Shown piece after piece: positions 7,628-15,739 of a stretch of 20,747 bases of DNA; position 1 is the first letter of the stretch, and the number at the start of each line of letters is the position of its first letter. This DNA is from Euryarchaeota archaeon UBA52 (GTDB lineage: Archaea; Thermoplasmatota; Poseidoniia; Poseidoniales; Thalassarchaeaceae). The translations under genes and the position numbers were made by a program. The notes below the pieces were generated by a model. That model was given only the letters and a program-made list of their open reading frames with translations. It was not told the DNA's origin and ran no database searches. The stretch is from the NCBI GenBank assembly GCA_002505455.1, contig DAVB01000005.1:1-20747 (forward strand), read 5' to 3'.

Positions 7628-10600
7628 GTGAAAAGAACTGAGAATAGGAGGGCTAAGGCAATCACTCTCGTGGTGATGATGGTCTCAATGACCCTGATTT
7701 CCTTCGTGCCGGCCGCAAGCGCTTCGCAGATCACTCAATACGCCGTGCAAAGAGACCCTCATTTCGTAGCGACAGGCGATCTTGACTGCGATGGGGACAA
7801 CGATATCGCCGCATCAAGCAGTATGGGTTTCTACCTTACCTCGATGTTCAACGACGGCGCGGGAGGCTTCCCCGACAGACAAGACATATTCATCGCAGGA
7901 GGCGTTGGAGACTCCCAGCGACAGAATATCTTCCAGACTGCAAACAGTCAACAGATAGAGATAGCAGATATCGACGGCGATCAGATGCCGGATATTGTTT
8001 ACTTCCAAGAGAACGTAAGATTCGTCGGGGAGACATTCGTCCGCCCAGCGAACCTGACTGTGCTCTGGGGCGAGTGTAACATGAATACTCACCAGTGGAG
8101 CCGAGATATCATCGAGATTCCGTCTCACCCATTCAGTCAGGGCATGGATGTAGGGGACATCGACGATGATGGCGACGACGACATAATACTGGCAACAATG
8201 ACGCCTGATGGTGGACAGACGTATCTTGAGATTTTCAAGGGCCCAGACCCAGGCCCTCAGGCAGATCAGACAATATTGGTCCCTGCTCCCACGTATGGGC
8301 ACTACAGCCACATAGAACTCGGTCAATGGGGCGAAGACCTAGCCGAGGACCCATTCACCGGAGCCACACTCCCGGGCGAGTGTGAGGACCTGGATCTCTG
8401 GGTCCTACGAACGCCCAGGTACAACCCAGGAGCGGGTTACTCCGTTGGCAACTACGATAACATGACTGTAATCGAGTTCGACTGTGTAACGGGGCTCTAT
8501 GCCGATCCCAACGTTGGAGGTTCCGCAGCAGCAGCAGTCCATGATTTCACGCTTGATGCAGAGCATGGATATGAACTTCAGATTGACGTAGAAGATACCG
8601 ATGGAGACGGAATAATCGACATGGTTGCCGCTGTAGACGGAATAGAGGGAAGAGTGAGTTACGCAACAAGGAGCAGCGTAAACTCAAATTGGGACACTCG
8701 AAATTACATCAACCTTGGAAATTACAAAGGCGCATCGATCACCATCTCGGACGTGAATGGGGATGGTAACATGGACTTCTTTGTACCAACCGAATTGACG
8801 CTGACAAGGCTGCAAGATTCGTCATCAAAGAACCAGACTTACACCACTGTCGAGAATCTGAGAGAACTCAACAGCGTAGAAATCATTCTTTCAGATACCC
8901 AGGGTACGGGTTATCTGTCTCCAATATCTTTTGATGTTGGAAGAAGACCTACCGTGGCAGTACCCGCTCAACTCAAGGGAGACGACTCAACAGCACAGGA
9001 GATAATCATCGGCCAGCGCGACTATTCCTATCGTTTCTCAAGCGGAGCTATGTGGATGGATACCCTGGGTTGGCCAGGCGCGGGAGACTTCCTATCCGTA
9101 CTGACACTGGACAATCAAGACGTTGCGATAGATGGCTTGACAATCGCACCCGCTTCTACTGATCCAGCGACTGGTTCAGCCCAGTTAGGCGAGGGAACAA
9201 GATTTGTGAATGTCACTCTGATGAATACCGGGCTCAACCCCGTAAGCGGGTCGGTTGATCTAGATCTCGCAGTAAAGGAGGTCACGGGAGGAGATGACAC
9301 CGTAGTTTACTCAAATGACTTCGATGGGACCATCGAGTCTTCCAACTGCACCTCGTGCACATGGGTGGGGGCGTCATACACGTCCGACTTCTCCCCGGGA
9401 ACATCTTGGCACGAGGAGAGAAACTCCACAGCACTGACGGAGAACGTCTCAACTTACGAGGCAGACCACAACCCAACCAACTACATGTGGGCTGGACTCG
9501 ACTACAATGGAACTGACGAAAATAACTCTGGATATTTCAACAACATGGATGAGGCCTTCATACTACAGAACGTAGATCTCACCGGAGCTGATGCCGCTTT
9601 CTTGGACGTATCGATTCTCTGCAGCGTTGCATACACCAACTTGTTCCTATCTGAACCGTATGTGGTCCAAGAACGCTGGTTGTACGAGGATTCATGCGGC
9701 ATAGAAGCCTTCTCAGAAGGAAGGGGATGGGAACGAGTATGGTTCCAAGGCGGATACGACCAAGATCGGTACTTCAACATCCTAGCATTGAATCAGGACC
9801 CTGAACTCGAGATCAAGAACTTCGCAATCTATCCATACTTCATCACCGAGTGGACAAACTACACATTGGGAGGTTCCGAGGACAATTCAACAAATACGCT
9901 GGAAGCAATCGACCTCACGCCTTATGCCGGAGAAGTCATCGATCTGCGATTCCGCTTTAGGAGCGGGTTGTATGGCTCTGTGGGTACTGTTGACACATCC
10001 TACGATTCAGGATTCGATGGTTTCGCATTCGACAATATAACCGTCATAAAGCGAAATACTGCTTTCGGAGAAGTACAGTCTGTCTCGCAACAAGTCAGCT
10101 TCCAGCCACTTGCTGCGGGTGAGAAAAGGGAAATTTCTCTTTCTGCAGATTTCATCGATAACAAGACATACTACATCAGTACTGAGCTGTCAAACTTCAA
10201 TGGATTCGTTGATCAGGACCCCATTAACGACGCATTGAAGTTCCAAACCACCGTTAGGAACCTATACGATCCTGGGCTAGCAGCCGATCCATTCGTCGAT
10301 TTCGAACCAGGTGTAAGGTATGCTTCTGCAGAATATCCGATCGATGTACGAGTGCAGAACTTCGGAAATACGATAGTGAATTGGACTACAGAAGCCGAGA
10401 TATTCAATGCATTACCAGATCTCACAGCTATAGAGGATTTCTCGGGGATAAACCCAATATGGACAGACGATAATGATCAGCCAGGCAAGGAAAATGGTAC
10501 TAGGCTAGACGACTCTACAACGTCAAACCAGGCACTTCCGCAGAATCAAGGCGTGTTCAAGAATTTCGCATATTGGCTTGGAGACCCCGATATCGGATAC

Positions 10601-13600
10601 GGCGATAATTGGGATGAGACGCTTACAGTAGGTCCGGTTGCAGTATCGCAGACAGATTCTGACTACACCTACGCCTCGTGGGACTATTACGCAGAAGGTG
10701 ACTATCTCCAAGACCAATTCGGCAATGTTCTTGCAGTTCGCGATTCAGCATCTCTGACTGTCAATTGGACAAAGAGCGGACAGTCATACACGGGTCTAGC
10801 ATACGGTTCATGGGTGGATTTGAATGAGAATGGCCTTCAGCGTACAAACCCGGAAGATCCACAATTCCATGCGTGTGAAGACTTCGATAACGATGGTAAC
10901 TACGATGAAGCAGAATACTTCGGCGATAGGAACGATCAGGGTAATTACATCGTTTGGTTCGACTCCGAGTCAATTGTGAAGTCAGTAGTCCTAGATTTGA
11001 CTCACATTGTGCTACAGAACCGTACATCTGACGAGCCACAGGAGTGGAGAGATGAATGCACTTCTCTGGCCGATGCTGAGGTCACACTCACATGGAGATT
11101 CACCTCCAATGGGGATGGCGTCAACGGCAATGCCGGCCTGGCCGGATTCGCCATAGACAATATCAGATTCGAGGAATTCACATTCGAAGACGATGGAAAT
11201 TATTCGGTCCCAGTCAACGGACTCGACTCCCAGGAAGGGAGAACCGTCTCATTGGGCACACATGATTTCGACTCCGGTTTGTATCGAATCGATGTCAGGA
11301 CTATCTTTGACAACAATGATCCCACTCAGAAGTGGTATCTTGCTGAAGAGGTCAACCCTTCGAACAACTTCTCTAAAGTTCAGTTCAGTATCGATAGTGC
11401 TGAGATAACGCTTTTGCAACCCAACGTGCTTGACTGTGTTGGCGATGTGACGTATGAGTGCGTTTATCCAATAAGCCCGACATCGGCACATACATACTCG
11501 CTTCCAATACTCAACGGTGTTATCGAAGGGGTCTACGAGGTTACGATGACCGTCGTAGATACGACGACCGGCCAGACGGTGTGGCAGGCAAATTCGGATA
11601 ATGGGCCGTTCGACTTAGTCCCTCATCAGCGCACATTCGCCAACTGGTCCATAGGATCCAACGTCGAATTAGGTTCCAGTGGGATGTTTAACTCATGGGA
11701 AGACAGTAGAAAGTACAATCTAAGCTGGGCAGCCAAACTTGTCAGCGACGATAGCGACAACGGCAATGTAAGATTCTTCGAGATCACCTTCATGGAAGAT
11801 ATCGACGTAGCCATCCTATCCAACCCAACAGACCAGAACCGCCTCCAGAGGGTCAAGTCAGATCTAGAAGCCATGGGTATGGTGTACACGCAGTTCCGAA
11901 CAAGTGAATGGGAGGACTACGTTACGCAAGACTGGACTGGGGTGTACGATAAGGTACTCCTTCCATGGCAAACTGATTACAACGCTGAATACGGCGAATA
12001 TTACCAGAAATTGAATGAATTGCGCGAAGACGGGCTTTCAGCCAATGACGTCCTGGATGACTTCATGGTCAACGGAGGTACTTTGCAGGTTCATCTGGGT
12101 CCATACAGGAATGATTACGTCCCAGATAACCTTCCCTTTGGAATGGATATCCAGGAGAGGAACCCTTCGAATTCATCAATCAGATTTGATTACGAAGACG
12201 TCCGTGTTATCGATCGTTATCACCCACTTCTTTCTAACATCGAACTAAGTTACTTGCAATCAGTTCACGCTGGTCAGTATGTAGCAAGATCGGGGCTGGA
12301 TATCTCGCAAGTTCAGCCCAATCAGGTTCCTTCTGCATGTGGTGGCAGGATATCCGATCCTCTGGGAACATTCCACAGCCTTCTTGGAAGTGTTGAGTAC
12401 GGCTCGCAGTCCTTGCTAAGTCTTTGCAACAGGGGTAACGGGGGAATGATTGTTACAACCATGGATGTTGAAAACCCAAGCTTCTCAGAACCATATGGTA
12501 GCGAGTCAATGCCCTTGCTTTCCAATATGCTCGCTTACAGTGTAACACCGTATCCTGTTGATTTCGGAATTGCTGGGGATACGTTTGACCTAACCATAAA
12601 CGGTGAAGCGCCCTCAATCAACACCGTAACCAAGGCATACAATACGGTGTACATAAAGTCAAATTCGCAACTTCAGTTTAGCTATGTGTCTGAGCAGAGC
12701 GGACTGATAGCCGATTGGACCTTGGAGCCAGGTGGCGAGGACTCAGTAACGGGATGGGACAATGAGATTGTAGATCCAGGTGAGTATTCGTGGGTATCCC
12801 AGACATCCGCAGACCTCCCTACGCTCGGATCATTCTGCGTTGAGGACACATTGTCTTCCACAGGGTGCTTCCTCGGTGCTGAATGGCTCCTCACGCTGTA
12901 TCTGCATGATGCAGAGGGCCATACAAGGATGACATACGTCCGTTTGATTACTAATGATACGCTGGCGGATGAATCCGACCCAACCGCATCTTTTTCCTTA
13001 GTTCAAGACGATCTCACAGATGAGTTCGTCACAAGTGATGGAACGAAGACTGTTGGAGGGGTTGATTGGGATGTCTACCGTGTCAGATTGACTCCCACCG
13101 GCGACATATCCCTGTCGTTCACAGGTGCTGACAGCATTGATCCAGATGCTCCCGAGGGTGAGACGGGTATCCAAATGTACTCGTGGCGTGTTTACTTCGA
13201 CTATCCTGTAACCTCCCAGCCAAGTCTAGAGGGGCATTTGTTCGAAGTCCCCGCATTGGCAGGAGGAGACGCATTCACCTACACGTTCCGTAACGTGACC
13301 AGCGACGGCGTCCTGGAGAATCAAATTCGAATGGAACTTATTGTTTACGATAAGGCCGGTAAAGATTCATCGAAGGCAAGAATGTACTTCGTAGTAGTAG
13401 GTGAAGACTATGGGGACGCGCCTCCAGTGGTGTCTTTCAGCTCTCCAAAGCCAAACGACTCTCAGACTGGAGATTTAGTCACAATTAGTGGTACTGTTGT
13501 TTCAGGCGCCGAGAACTCGGACGTAAGGATACAAGTGGCACTCGATGCGGTTACTCTAGACTTGTCGCCGACTCCGAAAAATACTCAGAAGGCAATTGGT

Positions 13601-14077
13601 AAGTACAACGAGACAGGATTGCTCGGCGATGGAGCCTCGTTCTCCATCACACTGGATATCTCCGATCTCTATTCTGAAACAGATGGAGTGCTATCTACGG
13701 TTTACATCCGAGTAATAGAAGGCGATGGCCTGAGGTATACAACAACCTCTAGTGAAGACATCTATCTACTCAAGAGAAGCAGCGACCCCTGCGAAAGAGA
13801 CCCATCTGCTGATGGTTGCGATACTGAGGGGCAGGGCCTAGGGCTGATAATTCCGATTGTAGGGGCCCTTCTACTTGTCCTAGCTATAGCGGGAGTTACT
13901 CTTTCGATGAAGGGCAGGGGCTCTTCTGCAGTGAGTGATGAAATACGGTCGTTCCAAGGTGTGGAGGATATGGACCCAGTCGAAGCCTATGTGCAACAGA
14001 TGGTTGGACAAGGATATCCTGAGGACTATGCAAGGCAGTATGCCCAGGACTACTACGCTAATCTAGAAAAGAAGTAG
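7628..14077 (+). CDS. giant secreted, membrane-anchored surface protein with FG-GAP/VCBS repeats
   Basis: This is a cell-surface protein of about 2,149 aa; its ligand or function is unknown. It has a signal peptide (basic KRTENRRAK, hydrophobic core 12-28, likely cleavage after ASA at about residue 32). The N-terminal domain has five Ca-binding D-x-D-G-D type repeats at 50-59, 114-122, 176-185, 322-331 and 374-383, as in FG-GAP/VCBS beta-propellers. Beta-sandwich segments follow, CARDB-like (VNVTLMNTGLNPVSGSVDLD; VDVRVQNFGNTIVNW) and jelly-roll-like with paired cysteines. Residues about 1393-1640 (DVAILSNPTDQNRLQRVKSD onward) resemble a ThuA/GATase-like alpha/beta fold. PKD/Ig-like segments lead to one membrane helix at 2072-2094 and a tail of about 55 residues on the cytoplasmic side. 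N-x-S/T sequons are numerous, suggesting N-glycosylation. I prefer GTG 7628, which has GGAG 5 nt upstream; the in-frame ATG at 7610 adds six residues and has no Shine-Dalgarno sequence. Confidence 0.88.
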   Translation: MKRTENRRAKAITLVVMMVSMTLISFVPAASASQITQYAVQRDPHFVATGDLDCDGDNDIAASSSMGFYLTSMFNDGAGGFPDRQDIFIAGGVGDSQRQNIFQTANSQQIEIADIDGDQMPDIVYFQENVRFVGETFVRPANLTVLWGECNMNTHQWSRDIIEIPSHPFSQGMDVGDIDDDGDDDIILATMTPDGGQTYLEIFKGPDPGPQADQTILVPAPTYGHYSHIELGQWGEDLAEDPFTGATLPGECEDLDLWVLRTPRYNPGAGYSVGNYDNMTVIEFDCVTGLYADPNVGGSAAAAVHDFTLDAEHGYELQIDVEDTDGDGIIDMVAAVDGIEGRVSYATRSSVNSNWDTRNYINLGNYKGASITISDVNGDGNMDFFVPTELTLTRLQDSSSKNQTYTTVENLRELNSVEIILSDTQGTGYLSPISFDVGRRPTVAVPAQLKGDDSTAQEIIIGQRDYSYRFSSGAMWMDTLGWPGAGDFLSVLTLDNQDVAIDGLTIAPASTDPATGSAQLGEGTRFVNVTLMNTGLNPVSGSVDLDLAVKEVTGGDDTVVYSNDFDGTIESSNCTSCTWVGASYTSDFSPGTSWHEERNSTALTENVSTYEADHNPTNYMWAGLDYNGTDENNSGYFNNMDEAFILQNVDLTGADAAFLDVSILCSVAYTNLFLSEPYVVQERWLYEDSCGIEAFSEGRGWERVWFQGGYDQDRYFNILALNQDPELEIKNFAIYPYFITEWTNYTLGGSEDNSTNTLEAIDLTPYAGEVIDLRFRFRSGLYGSVGTVDTSYDSGFDGFAFDNITVIKRNTAFGEVQSVSQQVSFQPLAAGEKREISLSADFIDNKTYYISTELSNFNGFVDQDPINDALKFQTTVRNLYDPGLAADPFVDFEPGVRYASAEYPIDVRVQNFGNTIVNWTTEAEIFNALPDLTAIEDFSGINPIWTDDNDQPGKENGTRLDDSTTSNQALPQNQGVFKNFAYWLGDPDIGYGDNWDETLTVGPVAVSQTDSDYTYASWDYYAEGDYLQDQFGNVLAVRDSASLTVNWTKSGQSYTGLAYGSWVDLNENGLQRTNPEDPQFHACEDFDNDGNYDEAEYFGDRNDQGNYIVWFDSESIVKSVVLDLTHIVLQNRTSDEPQEWRDECTSLADAEVTLTWRFTSNGDGVNGNAGLAGFAIDNIRFEEFTFEDDGNYSVPVNGLDSQEGRTVSLGTHDFDSGLYRIDVRTIFDNNDPTQKWYLAEEVNPSNNFSKVQFSIDSAEITLLQPNVLDCVGDVTYECVYPISPTSAHTYSLPILNGVIEGVYEVTMTVVDTTTGQTVWQANSDNGPFDLVPHQRTFANWSIGSNVELGSSGMFNSWEDSRKYNLSWAAKLVSDDSDNGNVRFFEITFMEDIDVAILSNPTDQNRLQRVKSDLEAMGMVYTQFRTSEWEDYVTQDWTGVYDKVLLPWQTDYNAEYGEYYQKLNELREDGLSANDVLDDFMVNGGTLQVHLGPYRNDYVPDNLPFGMDIQERNPSNSSIRFDYEDVRVIDRYHPLLSNIELSYLQSVHAGQYVARSGLDISQVQPNQVPSACGGRISDPLGTFHSLLGSVEYGSQSLLSLCNRGNGGMIVTTMDVENPSFSEPYGSESMPLLSNMLAYSVTPYPVDFGIAGDTFDLTINGEAPSINTVTKAYNTVYIKSNSQLQFSYVSEQSGLIADWTLEPGGEDSVTGWDNEIVDPGEYSWVSQTSADLPTLGSFCVEDTLSSTGCFLGAEWLLTLYLHDAEGHTRMTYVRLITNDTLADESDPTASFSLVQDDLTDEFVTSDGTKTVGGVDWDVYRVRLTPTGDISLSFTGADSIDPDAPEGETGIQMYSWRVYFDYPVTSQPSLEGHLFEVPALAGGDAFTYTFRNVTSDGVLENQIRMELIVYDKAGKDSSKARMYFVVVGEDYGDAPPVVSFSSPKPNDSQTGDLVTISGTVVSGAENSDVRIQVALDAVTLDLSPTPKNTQKAIGKYNETGLLGDGASFSITLDISDLYSETDGVLSTVYIRVIEGDGLRYTTTSSEDIYLLKRSSDPCERDPSADGCDTEGQGLGLIIPIVGALLLVLAIAGVTLSMKGRGSSAVSDEIRSFQGVEDMDPVEAYVQQMVGQGYPEDYARQYAQDYYANLEKK

Positions 14078-14086
14078 GCGGACATG

Positions 14087-15070
14087 TCACTTTGAAGTGA
14101 AACCCGTAGTCCAGCGGCGCTGCATGCGTTGCCCCTCGGCAACGATTCTGCTATGGCGTTCTATCCATGCCGGAGGTCTGTATTTCAGCATCGACTTGTG
14201 AAGCCTGCCTTCTCTGATATTCTCTGGTATGCACACCTTACCAGATGCCATTTCTATGTCGAGTGCACGATCTAGATCGGTCGCATTCCTATTCATCCAT
14301 CTGAAAAGAGGTTCGGAGACACGAGTCATTGTGAAGAATGCAGTTAGGATGATCAGAAATGTGGCTACTTGCCCTCTAGCACCATAGGGAGCGAGGGCAG
14401 CGGAGGCAATGAATCCGAGTACGAATACAAGTGGTGCAATCATGAAGAATAGAAAGTATGTCTGAGATACTGGCTTCTGATTCCGATATCTCTCAATTTT
14501 CTCCCATCGGGGGTGATTCGGGTCTTGAGGCCTAAAGACATCCTTCTGCCTAAGTCCAAGGGCGTCCTTCAAACTCCTCCCTACATCTGCAGTCCTACGT
14601 TTCTGAGATTTTGTCAGCGTATTCTGATCTAGATTCTCAATTGAATCCATTATTTTGGATGCCGCAGCGTATTCTCCATATCTTGCAAGAATCGCCACCT
14701 GCTCAATCATTGGGGCAGGAGATTCTGGCTTTAGAACACGATATTCCTCCCACCACTCCAGTGCATCCTCCATCATGCCCAGGTGATCAACAAGAATGAG
14801 CCCCCCAAGGGCCCATGCTTCATCTAGATCAGGATTGAATGAAACTGCTGAACGAAGACATCTGACTGCGTTAGCGCACTGCGAGAGATCAGGGTCTATC
14901 GGTCTCCCCCTACTTCTTGGGGGGAGGTGTAGATCTGCAGCCTCAAGCCACAATAAACCATCTTCAGGATGGTCTTTCAGAGCAGCTTCAATCGCTTCAA
15001 TAGCCGCTTCTCGCCCTTCTTCTTTCAGGGTCTCACGAATCCTTCCGAGAACATCCCCCTGCTCACTCAT
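14087..15070 (-). CDS. TPR-like protein with two transmembrane helices
   Basis: This 327-aa protein has no family I can name. Residues about 8-145 are helical repeats of TPR type (REAAIEAIEAALKDHPED; CLRSAVSFNPDLDEAWALGG; EDALEWWEEYRVLKPES; YGEYAAASKIMDSIENL), so a protein-binding scaffold is likely. Two hydrophobic segments follow at 205-227 and 233-250, separated by a short loop (APYGARGQ), which places the N- and C-terminal parts on the same, probably cytoplasmic, side. The C-terminus (about 255-327) is basic and helical. The ATG at 15070 starts 39 nt after the stop of the Gar1-like gene, so it is likely the third gene of that operon. Its stop lies 9 nt from the stop of the convergent giant surface protein. 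Confidence 0.78.
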   Translation of the reverse strand: MSEQGDVLGRIRETLKEEGREAAIEAIEAALKDHPEDGLLWLEAADLHLPPRSRGRPIDPDLSQCANAVRCLRSAVSFNPDLDEAWALGGLILVDHLGMMEDALEWWEEYRVLKPESPAPMIEQVAILARYGEYAAASKIMDSIENLDQNTLTKSQKRRTADVGRSLKDALGLRQKDVFRPQDPNHPRWEKIERYRNQKPVSQTYFLFFMIAPLVFVLGFIASAALAPYGARGQVATFLIILTAFFTMTRVSEPLFRWMNRNATDLDRALDIEMASGKVCIPENIREGRLHKSMLKYRPPAWIERHSRIVAEGQRMQRRWTTGFTSK

Positions 15071-15109
15071 CGGGCGGAGGGCAGCGGCATCGAGAATGAA
15101 TGCTCCTGT

Positions 15110-15739
15110 TCACCTCGACCTTCGATTAGTACGGCCTCTTTTGCCACCATAATCTTCTTTTCTGCTTCTATCGCTTCGATTACGAGTCTTATTTTCTCTA
15201 TCATCACGCCGTATGGGGCTACTTCTGGGACGATGCCCACTCGTGCCTCTACGCCCTTTTCTTCTGTCCGATCCATGCCTCGGAACGGCTCCAGCTTTTG
15301 GACTCTTATGTGGCCGGGGACTCCCACATTTCGAACATTTAGAAGTTCTAGAATTCATACTTCTACATGCTGAGCAGACCCATGTGGGCAATACCTTGCC
15401 GCTGTTGTTTTTACGAGGCTGCCTAGCTCCATGCCTCTCCTTCGAACGATCTCTCCGCCCCCTTCCTCCTTTCGGTACATTCCTATTTTTCCTATTGTCA
15501 TTCCGACTTCTTCTTCCGATCTCGATAGGGGCACCTATTGCGGATGATGAGTCTATTTTCTCAGACAGAGAGACATGTACGAGTGCATTTTCTATGCCTC
15601 CAATAACAGAGTCGACTCTGCCTATCGTACGACCCCCTTCGATACGAACCTCCCAACCTAGACCAGGTGCCTTGTCTTCGAATTCTACAAGCAAACCGCC
15701 AATATGCGATAGCGACACGACTCGCCCCTTCACTGTCAT
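15110..15739 (-). CDS. Gar1-like H/ACA RNP protein with RanBP2-like zinc finger and basic tail
   Basis: Residues 3-58 (GRVVSLSHIGGLLVEF, then GWEVRIEGGRTIGRVDSVIG) have the pattern of the archaeal Gar1/Naf1 beta-barrel, the H/ACA guide RNP subunit that contacts Cbf5 and helps substrate turnover in rRNA pseudouridylation. Archaeal Gar1 is usually little more than this barrel, at under about 100 residues; this product has 209. After the barrel comes an Arg/Lys-rich stretch (75-112). Next is a four-cysteine module at 118-143 (Trp120, Cys122, Cys125, Asn129, Cys135, Cys138), close to the RanBP2 zinc-finger pattern W-x-C-x2-C-x3-N-x6-C-x2-C but one residue shorter. A second very basic Arg/Ser tail runs to the end. 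The start overlaps the stop of the 685-aa secreted-protein gene by 4 nt. The Gar1 call is from fold pattern; Naf1 or another RNA-binding barrel remains possible. Confidence 0.72.
   Translation of the reverse strand: MTVKGRVVSLSHIGGLLVEFEDKAPGLGWEVRIEGGRTIGRVDSVIGGIENALVHVSLSEKIDSSSAIGAPIEIGRRSRNDNRKNRNVPKGGRGRRDRSKERHGARQPRKNNSGKVLPTWVCSACRSMNSRTSKCSKCGSPRPHKSPKAGAVPRHGSDRRKGRRGTSGHRPRSSPIRRDDRENKTRNRSDRSRKEDYGGKRGRTNRRSR

Noticed and set aside
7814..8326. 170-aa open frame antisense to the giant surface protein gene
   Set aside because: It is fully inside a strongly supported gene with clear repeats, shows no recognisable motif and looks like a codon-usage shadow.
14087..14100. Palindrome TCACTT-TG-AAGTGA between convergent genes, possible bidirectional terminator
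   Set aside because: The two-base centre is too tight for a good hairpin, no T-tract follows, and half of it codes the end of the TPR-like protein.
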